The notes beneath the pieces were generated by a model. It searched no databases, had not been told where the DNA came from, and saw only the letters and a list, made by a program, of their open reading frames with translations. Below are positions 1 through 5,360 of a stretch of DNA of 5,529 bases, piece after piece. Location of the stretch: positions 1 to 5,529 of the forward strand of contig JAJYLU010000161.1 in assembly GCA_021787505.1 (NCBI GenBank), written 5' to 3'. A program made the position numbers and the translations under genes. The DNA comes from Nitrospirota bacterium. Lineage in GTDB: Bacteria > Nitrospirota > Thermodesulfovibrionia > Thermodesulfovibrionales > UBA6898. Each line of letters opens with the position of its first letter. Position 1 is the first letter of the stretch.

Positions 1-435
1 CGCAGGCAGCATGTTCACCGCGGTCCTGCCCGGGACATTGTATAGGACGATCGGGATCTTCACCGCCTCGGCCACCGCCTTGTAATGCCGGTAGAGACCC
101 TCCTGGGTAGGCTTGTTGTAATACGGTGACACAAGAAGCGCGCCGTCGGCGCCTGCCTTCTTCGCATGCTTCGTGATCATGATCGTCTCGTAGGTCGAGT
201 TCGCGCCGGTGCCGGCTATGACGGGGACCCTCCCTTTGACCTTCTTTATCGTGAACTCGATGACCCTGTCGTGTTCCTTGTAATCGAGCGTGGCCGATTC
301 CCCGGTCGTGCCGCACGGGACGATTGCGTTGGTACCCTCCTTGATATGCCATTCGATAAGGTCTCCGAGGGTTTTTTCATCAACCTTTCCGTTCTTAAAC
401 GGCGTGACTATCGCGACAATTGAGCCTTTGAACAT
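1..435 (-). CDS. dapA: 4-hydroxy-tetrahydrodipicolinate synthase DapA, N-terminal 145 residues (cut by window edge)
   Basis: DapA condenses pyruvate with aspartate 4-semialdehyde, the first committed step of the diaminopimelate/lysine pathway, in the cytoplasm. The minus-strand frame is open from an ATG at 433-435 to the left edge. It begins [13 protein letters not shown], the usual start of the family's TIM barrel. Visible active-site elements are the CGTTGE pyruvate-binding loop (Thr43-Thr44), Tyr106 in SPYYNKP, and Tyr132 and Arg137 in YNVPGRT. These match E. coli Thr44/45, Tyr107, Tyr133 and Arg138. The Schiff-base lysine (Lys161 in E. coli) falls outside the window. The start is supported by AGGAGG at 440-445, four bases upstream of the ATG. 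The gene begins 26 bases after the dapF stop, so it is very likely the third gene of the lysA-dapF-dapA operon. About half of a normal DapA of roughly 290 residues is present. The identification is firm because motifs and spacing match along the whole visible part. Confidence 0.96.
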   Translation of the reverse strand, partial: MFKGSIVAIVTPFKNGKVDEKTLGDLIEWHIKEGTNAIVPCGTTGESATLDYKEHDRVIEFTIKKVKGRVPVIAGTGANSTYETIMITKHAKKAGADGALLVSPYYNKPTQEGLYRHYKAVAEAVKIPIVLYNVPGRTAVNMLPA

Positions 436-461
436 ACGTCCTCCTGTGAAAAGCTGATTAT

Positions 462-1355
462 TTATATCTCCATCCGGCCTTCGAATACTTCCTCGGCAGG
501 ACCCGTCATGTATACATGATTGTCTGCGCCCCACTCGATTTCGAGGTCGCCTCCCAGGACCGAGACCGTCACTTTTTTCCCGGTGAATCTGTTGAGGTTC
601 GCGGCAACCGCGGCCGCCGACGCGCCGGTGCCGCAGGCCATGGTCTCGCCGGCCCCTCTCTCCCACACGCGCATCTTCAGCCGGTCGGGCCCGAGCACCT
701 GGATGAACTCGACGTTTATCCTGTTCGGGAACAGGTCATGCCTTTCAATGACCGGCCCGTACCTGTCTACGTCGAAGGAGCCGACGTCGCCGACAAAAAT
801 CACCGCATGGGGATTGCCCATCGAGACACAGGTAATTGTAAACTCTCTGTCCTCTACTTTTAAAGGAAAATCTACAATTCGTGGGTCCTCAGGCGTCGGG
901 ATCGAGATATTTCCCTTTAAGCTTTGAGCCTTGAGCTTCGAACTTTGAGCTATCTTCACCGGTATCTTTGCCGGTTCAAGCACCGGTTCGCCCATGTCCA
1001 CCCTCACCATGCCCCCATGCCTTTCGGGCCGTATGATGCCTGCGGCGGTCTCGACCGAAAGCATGTCGCCCTGCGAGATCTTCCTGTCCCAGATATACTT
1101 GGCGAAACAGCGGATACCGTTTCCGCACATCTCCACCTCGCCTCCGTCTGCGTTGAAGATCTTCATCTTGAAATCAGCCGTCTCTGAAGGATACAGGAGG
1201 AGCACCTGGTCCGCGCCGACGCCGAAGCGCCTGTGGCATAGCCGTCTGCTGAGGTCGCCCATCGCAGGAAGCCGGTCGCTGACGGCCTTGTCCCTGCAGT
1301 CGATCAGGACGAAGTCGTTGCCGAGACCATGCATCTTCGTGAATTCGAGTTTCAC
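462..1355 (-). CDS. dapF: diaminopimelate epimerase DapF
   Basis: DapF converts LL- to meso-diaminopimelate by a two-cysteine proton-transfer mechanism. Both catalytic cysteines are present in their motifs: Cys77 in [10 protein letters not shown] and Cys241 in [15 protein letters not shown]. Substrate-contact signatures are also there: HGLGNDF (Asn13), SMGNPH (Asn181), Asn214, and Glu232-Arg233. The start is taken as GTG at 1353-1355, giving [15 protein letters not shown], which aligns with E. coli [14 protein letters not shown] longer in-frame start at 1586 would lie wholly inside lysA and add a sequence unlike the family. The GTG overlaps the lysA TGA by four bases (GTGA) and has no clear Shine-Dalgarno, so translation is probably coupled to lysA. 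The product is 297 residues, somewhat longer than the E. coli enzyme (274). Much of the excess lies at about residues 136-158, between the two catalytic halves, where a short DNA microrepeat encodes [12 protein letters not shown]. The function should be unaffected, since this is a surface-linker region in the family. Confidence 0.96.
   Translation of the reverse strand: MKLEFTKMHGLGNDFVLIDCRDKAVSDRLPAMGDLSRRLCHRRFGVGADQVLLLYPSETADFKMKIFNADGGEVEMCGNGIRCFAKYIWDRKISQGDMLSVETAAGIIRPERHGGMVRVDMGEPVLEPAKIPVKIAQSSKLKAQSLKGNISIPTPEDPRIVDFPLKVEDREFTITCVSMGNPHAVIFVGDVGSFDVDRYGPVIERHDLFPNRINVEFIQVLGPDRLKMRVWERGAGETMACGTGASAAAVAANLNRFTGKKVTVSVLGGDLEIEWGADNHVYMTGPAEEVFEGRMEI
915..950 (-). repeat. in-frame microrepeat insertion within dapF
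   Basis: Read on the minus strand, this stretch is built of near-identical short units: GCTCAAAG, TTCGAA, GCTCAAG, GCTCAAAGC, then CTTAAAG. It stays in frame and encodes [12 protein letters not shown] (DapF residues 136-147), a Ser/Lys/Gln-rich segment unlike the surrounding conserved enzyme. In DapF alignments known to me this is a variable linker between the N-terminal half and the strand leading to SMGNPH. The repeat looks like an inserted or slippage-expanded element tolerated in that loop. The composition contrasts with the GC-rich third positions of the rest of dapF. Whether the same units occur elsewhere in the genome cannot be seen here. Confidence 0.6.
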
Positions 1356-2608
1356 CTGAGATATCCCGGGACCTGTTCGTCTTTGACGAGGTCCTCGTAA
1401 GTGCCGCGTTTTCGTATCAGGCTGTGCGTCCTGCCTTTGACCATCACCTCTGCTGCGGCAGGTCTGCTGTTGTAATTCGAACTCATCGACATGCCGTATG
1501 CCCCTGCGCTCATCACCGCGAGGTATTCTCCCCTGTTCACCTTTTCGATATGCCTCCTCTTCGCCAGGAAGTCGCCGGACTCGCATATCGGGCCGACGAC
1601 ATCGGCCGTGATCTTTCCACGCCTGTTTTTGACGACCGGTATGATGTGGTGATACGCGCCGTAGAGGGAAGGCCTCATCAGGTCGTTCATACCCGCATCC
1701 ACGATCACGTAGTCCTTCCCTCCGCCCCTCTTGAGGTAGAGCGTCTTCGTAACGAGGATTCCGGCATTGCCGACGATCGACCTGCCCGGCTCCATCACAA
1801 GGGTGATCTTTCGTCCGTCGACAAGCGGAAGAAGCCCCTTCGCAAGATCTCCGGGTTCCGGCGGGGCCTCATCCAGATAAGGGATCCCGAGACCTCCGCC
1901 GATGTCGAGATACCGGATGTCGAACTTGCGTCTTTTCAGTTCATCGACGAGATCGAGTATCCTCTTCATCGCATCGACAAAAGGAGACAGTTTCGTGATC
2001 TGGGAGCCGATATGCTTGTGGACGCCGACGACTTTGATATGCTTCAGCCCGGAGGCGAGCCGGTAGTCCTCGAGCGCATGCCCGATCGCGATCCCGAATT
2101 TGTTTTCCTTCAGTCCCGTCGATATATAGGGGTGCGTCTGGGGGTCGATGTCCGGGTTGATCCTGAGCGCGATGGGCGCCTTCTTCTTCATCGTTCCTGC
2201 AACCCTGTCGATCTCCCTCAGTTCGTCCTCGGATTCGACGTTGAACATAAGTATTCCAGTGGTCAGCGCAAAGCGGATCTCCTCCTCGGTCTTGCCCACT
2301 CCGGCATAGACGATCTTGTCGGAAGGGATGCCGGCCTGGAGCGCGCGGTAGAGCTCCCCGCCGGACACTATGTCCGCGCCCCCGCCGTTCTTCGCAAGGA
2401 CCCTCAATATCGCGCCGTTGGTGTTCGCCTTGAGCGCATAACAGATGATATGGGGAAACGCCTTGTATGCCTCATCATAGGCCCTGAAGTGCCTCTCGAT
2501 AGTCCGACAGCTGTATATATAGAGAGGCGTGCCGTATTTCGCCGTAAGCACCCTGACCGGCACGTCCTCCGCATAAAGCTCTTTTCCTTTATATTCGAAA
2601 AAATGCAT
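1352..2608 (-). CDS. lysA: diaminopimelate decarboxylase LysA
   Basis: LysA is a PLP enzyme that decarboxylates meso-diaminopimelate to L-lysine, the last step of the pathway. The 418-residue protein has the fold-type III (alanine-racemase-like) barrel followed by a C-terminal beta domain. Lys60 in CYALKANTN is the expected PLP-linking lysine. HKHIGSQ (about 197-203), LDIGGGLGIPY (about 234-244) and EPGRSIVGNAG (about 273-283) form the PLP-phosphate and substrate site. CESGDFLA (Cys342, Glu343) supplies the catalytic cysteine from the partner subunit. AGAYGMSMSSNYNSRPAAAEV (residues 368-388) is the usual C-terminal signature. Length and motif order match the family. The ATG at 2606-2608 has a GGAG at 2615-2618, six bases upstream. 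It is the first gene of the lysA-dapF-dapA transcription unit and overlaps dapF by four bases. A long open frame on the opposite strand is a codon-bias shadow. Confidence 0.97.
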   Translation of the reverse strand: MHFFEYKGKELYAEDVPVRVLTAKYGTPLYIYSCRTIERHFRAYDEAYKAFPHIICYALKANTNGAILRVLAKNGGGADIVSGGELYRALQAGIPSDKIVYAGVGKTEEEIRFALTTGILMFNVESEDELREIDRVAGTMKKKAPIALRINPDIDPQTHPYISTGLKENKFGIAIGHALEDYRLASGLKHIKVVGVHKHIGSQITKLSPFVDAMKRILDLVDELKRRKFDIRYLDIGGGLGIPYLDEAPPEPGDLAKGLLPLVDGRKITLVMEPGRSIVGNAGILVTKTLYLKRGGGKDYVIVDAGMNDLMRPSLYGAYHHIIPVVKNRRGKITADVVGPICESGDFLAKRRHIEKVNRGEYLAVMSAGAYGMSMSSNYNSRPAAAEVMVKGRTHSLIRKRGTYEDLVKDEQVPGYLR

Positions 2609-2650
2609 ATTGCTCTCCGGAAGTCCTATTTTCGCTTGATTTTACTATAT

Positions 2651-2680
2651 TTTTTACCATAAGCCGCGACTGAAAGTCAA
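2651..2680 (-). promoter_or_regulatory. candidate sigma-70-type promoter of the lysA operon
   Basis: On the minus strand, TTGACT (2675-2680) matches the -35 consensus at five of six positions. It is followed after 18 bases by TAAAAA (2651-2656), a weaker -10, in an AT-rich stretch that also contains TATAGT a little further down. Transcription would start roughly 35 bases before the lysA ATG, leaving room for the GGAG site. The -10 is poor, so the exact placement is uncertain. Confidence 0.35.
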
Positions 2681-2688
2681 AAGAGCGT

Positions 2689-2704
2689 GCGTATCATGAT
2701 ACGC
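2689..2704. promoter_or_regulatory. operator-like palindrome next to the lysA promoter
   Basis: GCGTATCATGATACGC is a perfect 16-base inverted repeat. It sits about eight bases upstream of the candidate lysA -35. The central TATCATGATA, plus a following C, recurs at 2937-2947 beside the acn promoter. A perfect palindrome of this length, repeated near both divergent promoters, suggests a binding site for a dimeric regulator. The regulator cannot be named from the sequence. Confidence 0.45.
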
Positions 2705-2907
2705 CCTTACATTTAATAACATAGGTACTCGGACAAGGGAAAATGCTTAACCGTGCGGGCAGCCCTGCTCGCCTGAATTTTCGAAGGGAAATGGTGTGCT
2801 GTTTCTTTTCGCCTTGAACTACTAACCTTTAACCTTTCACGGTTGCTGTTTTCATCTTTACCTTTACTTCTACCTGTTTCACTTCTTTCTCCTTACCCCT
2901 TAGCGGG

Positions 2908-2937
2908 TTGATTCATCCCGAGCGGGACAGGTAAAAT
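2908..2937 (+). promoter_or_regulatory. candidate sigma-70-type promoter of acn
   Basis: TTGATT (2908-2913) and TAAAAT (2932-2937) are separated by 18 bases. The -10 matches the consensus at five of six positions. Transcription would start near 2944, about 27 bases before the acn GTG, leaving room for GAGG at 2961-2964. The spacer contains a short palindrome, TCCCG-AG-CGGGA (2916-2927). Confidence 0.45.
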
Positions 2938-2946
2938 ATCATGATA
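2937..2946. promoter_or_regulatory. operator-like palindrome at the acn transcription start
   Basis: TATCATGATA is a perfect 10-base palindrome that begins at the last base of the candidate acn -10 and covers the predicted transcription start. It is the same core as the 16-base palindrome at 2689-2704. A protein bound here would block initiation, so a repressor role is the natural inference. Confidence 0.45.
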
Positions 2947-2970
2947 CTAATTTAACTTGCGAGGTATTCC

Positions 2971-4917
2971 GTGGGAAAAAACATAGTAGAGAAGATATTC
3001 GAGGCGCACCGCGCATACGGCGAGCTCAGTGCGGGTTCTCCCATAGGCCTGAAGGTCGATCAGGTCTACACCCAGGACGCCACCGGCACAATGACGTGGC
3101 TCCAGTTCGAGGCGATGGGGCTCGACCGCGTAAAGGTGCCTCTTGCGGTCTCATACGTCGATCATAACATGCTCCAGCAGAATTTCATGAACCCCGACGA
3201 CCATATATTCCTTCAGACTGTGGCGGCGAAACACGGCGCGTATTTCTCTAAACCCGGAAACGGCATATGTCACCAGGTGCACCTCGAACAGTTCGCGGCG
3301 CCCGGCAAGATCGCCCTCGGCACGGACAGCCACACCCCCACCGGCGGCGGCATGGGGATGATCGCTATCGGAGTCGGAGGGCTCGACGCAGCCACCGTCA
3401 TGGGCGGCTCGCCGTTCGAACTGACCATGCCGAAGGTCGTCAAGATAAACCTCACCGGCAAGCTCAACCGGCCCTGGGTCACAGCGATGGACGTGATACT
3501 GGAGGTGCTCAGAAGACTGACGGTCAAAGGAGGCGTCGGCAAGATCATGGAATACGGCGGCCCGGGCGTAAGGGACCTCAACGTCACCGAGCGTGCCACG
3601 ATCACGAACATGGGAGCTGAGCTCGGGGCGACGACCTCGATATTCCCGAGCGACAAGAGGACGAAATTCTATCTCACCGCAGTCGGCCGCGCCTCCGACT
3701 GGGTTGAACTGGCGGCCGACAGAAACGCCAGGTACGAAGACAAGGTCGACATCGACCTCGGCAGTATAGAGCCGATGATCGCGCAGCCGCACAGCCCCGA
3801 TAACGTCGTGACCGTAAAGAGCCTCGCCGGCACGAAGGTGGACCAGGTCTGCATCGGCAGCTGCACTAATTCCTCATACCAGGCGATGAAGACTGTTGCT
3901 TCGCTGCTCAAAGGCCGGACCGTTGCGGAAAATGTGAACCTCCTGATCAATCCCGGGTCCAAACAGGTCTACGAGATGATCTCGAAGGAAGGTCTTACCT
4001 CCGACATGATCGCCGCGGGGGCGCGGATGCTCGAATCCTCCTGCGGGCCCTGCATCGGCATGGGCGGGGCCCCGGGCAGCGGCCAGGTGTCGGTGCGCTC
4101 CTACAACAGGAACTTCAAGGGACGAAGCGGCACCAAGGACGCCCTCGTCTATCTTGCGAGCCCCGTCTCGTGCGCGGTCTTCGCGATCAAGGGCGGGATG
4201 ACCGACCCGCGCGAAGCAGGCATCGACGTCAAGGCCTTCAAAGAACCTTCTAAATACCTGATCAACCGCAACTTCATCATCCCGCCGAAAGAAGATACCT
4301 CTTCGGTGCGGGTCATCAAGGGGCCGAACATCAAGGAGGTCTCGGTCAAGGAACCGTTGAAAGACACGATCGCGGCCGAGGTGCTTCTTACGCTCGGCGA
4401 TAACATCACGACGGACGACATCATGCCGGCCGGCTCGAAGGTCCTTCCCTTCAGGTCGAATATCCCGGCGATCTCCGAGTTTGTCTTCGAGAATATCGAC
4501 AGCACGTTCAGCAAGAGGGCGCAGGAGGCAAAGGCCAGGGGAGGCGGGATACTCATAGGCGGGGAGAATTACGGACAGGGTTCTTCGAGGGAGCACGCCG
4601 CTATCGCCCCGATGTTTCTTGGCGTCCAGGCGGTCATCGCAAAATCATTTGCGAGGATACACCGGTCGAACCTGATCAACTTCGGCATACTGCCGCTCGT
4701 CTTCGACAATCCGGAAGATTACGGCAAGGCAGAAACCGGCGACCGGCTCGTGATCGGGAACCTCTTCGCCTCGCTTGACGGCTGGCAGATGTATGTGGTC
4801 GAGAATGCGACCAAAGGCCTCACTTTCAATGCCAAGTCTACCCTCAACAGCAGGGAGAAGGAGATCATCAGGAAGGGCGGACTTCTGCCGTACACGAGGG
4901 AACACGCCGGCGCCTGA
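2971..4917 (+). CDS. acn: aconitate hydratase (one-chain, Aquifex-type)
   Basis: Aconitase interconverts citrate and isocitrate in the TCA cycle using a [4Fe-4S] cluster, in the cytoplasm. The 648-residue protein carries the Fe-S/substrate domains first and the swivel domain last. The cluster ligands are Cys298 (CIGSCTNSS) and Cys358/Cys361 (SSCGPCIGMGG). Active-site residues visible are Asp64-His65 (VDHNM) and Asp119-Ser120-His121 (GTDSHTPTGGG). The swivel domain (about 470-640) has GDNITTDDIMPAG and GENYGQGSSREHA, whose Ser538-Ser539-Arg540 match the pig aconitase Ser642-643-Arg644 catalytic motif, then KSFARIHRSN. The length fits the short bacterial family often called Aquifex-type, not AcnA (about 890) or AcnB (about 860). 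The start is GTG at 2971, with GAGG six bases upstream; MGKNIVEKI is the usual family start. A homoaconitase or isopropylmalate isomerase is less likely, since those normally have separate large and small subunits. The gene is apparently monocistronic and read away from the lysine operon. Confidence 0.95.
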   Translation: MGKNIVEKIFEAHRAYGELSAGSPIGLKVDQVYTQDATGTMTWLQFEAMGLDRVKVPLAVSYVDHNMLQQNFMNPDDHIFLQTVAAKHGAYFSKPGNGICHQVHLEQFAAPGKIALGTDSHTPTGGGMGMIAIGVGGLDAATVMGGSPFELTMPKVVKINLTGKLNRPWVTAMDVILEVLRRLTVKGGVGKIMEYGGPGVRDLNVTERATITNMGAELGATTSIFPSDKRTKFYLTAVGRASDWVELAADRNARYEDKVDIDLGSIEPMIAQPHSPDNVVTVKSLAGTKVDQVCIGSCTNSSYQAMKTVASLLKGRTVAENVNLLINPGSKQVYEMISKEGLTSDMIAAGARMLESSCGPCIGMGGAPGSGQVSVRSYNRNFKGRSGTKDALVYLASPVSCAVFAIKGGMTDPREAGIDVKAFKEPSKYLINRNFIIPPKEDTSSVRVIKGPNIKEVSVKEPLKDTIAAEVLLTLGDNITTDDIMPAGSKVLPFRSNIPAISEFVFENIDSTFSKRAQEAKARGGGILIGGENYGQGSSREHAAIAPMFLGVQAVIAKSFARIHRSNLINFGILPLVFDNPEDYGKAETGDRLVIGNLFASLDGWQMYVVENATKGLTFNAKSTLNSREKEIIRKGGLLPYTREHAGA

Positions 4918-5116
4918 GGCGGACTCACGAGGCGTGCGTCACTGGACATGAGTAGCATGAGCGTGAAGGCAGCATTGCCGCTCATTCTCGTCCCGATACA
5001 TCGGGACTCCGAGGCCACCGCCGCGCCTCACGTTAAGGTGAGGCAATACGCGTCGCTGATGCCGCTCAAATGCGGCCTCCACGCATACTCGATGGCGGAC
5101 AGGGATCCCCGAAAAT
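4918..5116. repeat. intergenic stretch with four consecutive inverted repeats
   Basis: Between the acn stop and the tRNA promoter there is no credible gene, but four hairpin-forming repeats lie in a row. The first is ATGAGC...GCTCAT with an inner GGCA-GCAT-TGCC (4957-4985). The second is GTCCCGAT-AC-ATCGGGAC (4990-5007). The third is GCCTCAC-GTTAAG-GTGAGGC (5025-5044). The fourth is GCCGC-TCAAAT-GCGGC (5061-5076). None is followed by a run of T, so none is a classic intrinsic terminator. They may act as a 3' mRNA structure for acn, or be a mosaic interspersed repeat. A short open frame at 4948-5148 crosses them and is not believed to be a gene. Confidence 0.5.
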
Positions 5117-5146
5117 TTGACAAGAAAATGCGGGACGGTGTATTTT
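5117..5146 (+). promoter_or_regulatory. promoter of the tRNA-Lys/tRNA-Glu unit
   Basis: A perfect -35 TTGACA (5117-5122) is followed after 18 bases by TATTTT (5141-5146), which matches the -10 consensus at four of six positions. Transcription would begin near 5153, about ten bases before the mature tRNA-Lys, a short leader as is common for tRNA operons. Confidence 0.6.
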
Positions 5147-5163
5147 AAGAGTCTGTTATTTCG

Positions 5164-5239
5164 GGGCCGCTAGCTCAGTTGGTAGAGCAACGCCCTTTTA
5201 AGGCGTGGGTCGTTGGTTCGAATCCAACGCGGCTCACCA
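5164..5239 (+). tRNA. tRNA-Lys (anticodon TTT)
   Basis: The 76 bases fold as a full cloverleaf. The acceptor stem is GGGCCGC/GCGGCTC with one G-U pair. The D arm is GCTC-AGTTGGTA-GAGC. The anticodon stem is ACGCC/GGCGT around the loop CTTTTAA, with anticodon TTT at 5197-5199 (reads AAA and AAG, lysine). The T arm is GTTGG/CCAAC with TTCGAAT. The discriminator is A and the 3' CCA is encoded in the DNA. It lies three bases before tRNA-Glu and shares its transcript. Confidence 0.97.
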
Positions 5240-5242
5240 GAT

Positions 5243-5320
5243 GTCCCCATCGTCTAGCCCGGCCTAGGACATCGCCCTTTCAAGGCGGTAACGCGGGTTC
5301 GAATCCCGCTGGGGACGCCA
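5243..5320 (+). tRNA. tRNA-Glu (anticodon TTC)
   Basis: The 78 bases fold as a cloverleaf. The acceptor stem is GTCCCCA/TGGGGAC. The D arm is TCGTCTAG...CTAGGACA, the anticodon stem TCGCC/GGCGG (one T-G pair) around CTTTCAA, with anticodon TTC at 5279-5281 (reads GAA and GAG, glutamate). The T arm is GCGGG/CCCGC with TTCGAAT. The discriminator is G, and CCA is encoded. It directly follows tRNA-Lys, and its 3' end faces the recombinase gene on the other strand, so it is also the probable integration target of the neighbouring element. Confidence 0.96.
5296..5320. other. probable attachment site in the 3' end of tRNA-Glu
   Basis: Tyrosine-recombinase elements commonly integrate into the T-arm and 3' end of tRNA genes and restore the gene on insertion. 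Here the recombinase gene ends 18 bases beyond the tRNA-Glu CCA and is read toward it. The attachment core is therefore expected within roughly this 3' segment. The second copy (the other att) would be outside the window, so the limits given are an inference. Confidence 0.4.
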
Positions 5321-5328
5321 ACAAATTC

Positions 5329-5360
5329 AAGGGTCTGCTCAAGCAGGCCCTTTTCTTTTT
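5329..5360 (+). terminator. intrinsic terminator after the tRNA pair
   Basis: AAGGGTCTGCT and AGCAGGCCCTT (5329-5352) pair over up to 11 bases, including one T-G pair, with a very small loop. The T-rich stretch TTTTCTTTTT follows at 5351-5360. It is oriented for the plus strand and starts nine bases after tRNA-Glu, so it ends the tRNA transcript. It overlaps the last codons and stop of the opposing recombinase gene. In the minus direction no good T-run follows, so it is mainly one-directional. Confidence 0.85.

Larger units (their letters stand above)
2609..2970. other. divergent intergenic region between lysA and acn
   Basis: These 362 bases separate the two divergently read genes and hold no credible protein gene. 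From left to right I see: the lysA ribosome-binding site (2615-2618); a candidate lysA promoter (2651-2680); a perfect 16-base palindrome (2689-2704); a GC-rich hairpin, GCGGGCAG/CTGCTCGC with a CC loop (2755-2772), with no clear U-tract on either strand; a pyrimidine-rich tract (about 2800-2900); a candidate acn promoter (2908-2937); a second palindrome (2937-2946); and the acn ribosome-binding site (GAGG, 2961-2964). The composition is distinctly richer in A and T than the flanking genes. Confidence 0.7.

Noticed and set aside
166..423. 85-codon frame on the plus strand opposite dapA
   Set aside because: The minus strand carries the DapA motifs CGTTGE, SPYYNKP and YNVPGRT. This frame is their shadow.
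1356..1586. Longer N-terminus for dapF starting at 1586
   Set aside because: The added residues lie wholly within lysA, are Arg/Gly/Gln-rich and unlike any epimerase. The GTG at 1353-1355 gives the normal family start.
1424..2662. 412-codon frame on the plus strand opposite lysA
   Set aside because: The minus strand encodes a complete LysA with all family motifs. The opposite frame is a by-product of GC-rich codon use, and its product has no recognisable domain.
2755..2772. GC-rich hairpin as an intrinsic terminator
   Set aside because: There is no adequate T-run on either strand after the stem, and no gene ends nearby on either strand.
2609..2970. Lysine riboswitch (L box) upstream of lysA
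   Set aside because: The minus strand was read for the conserved L-box core and its five-helix layout. Only one short hairpin (2755-2772) is present, so there is no support for it.
3151..4596. Several minus-strand frames of 97-240 codons inside acn
   Set aside because: They are shadows of the aconitase coding sequence and have no ribosome-binding sites or known domains.
5025..5044. GCCTCAC/GTGAGGC hairpin as the acn terminator
   Set aside because: The stem is good, but it is followed by AATACG with no T-tract, and it lies over 100 bases after the stop among other hairpins.
4948..5148. Open frame of 66 codons between acn and the tRNA genes
   Set aside because: It crosses four inverted repeats and runs through the -35 and -10 of the tRNA promoter. 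It has no clear ribosome-binding site, and its product resembles no family I know.
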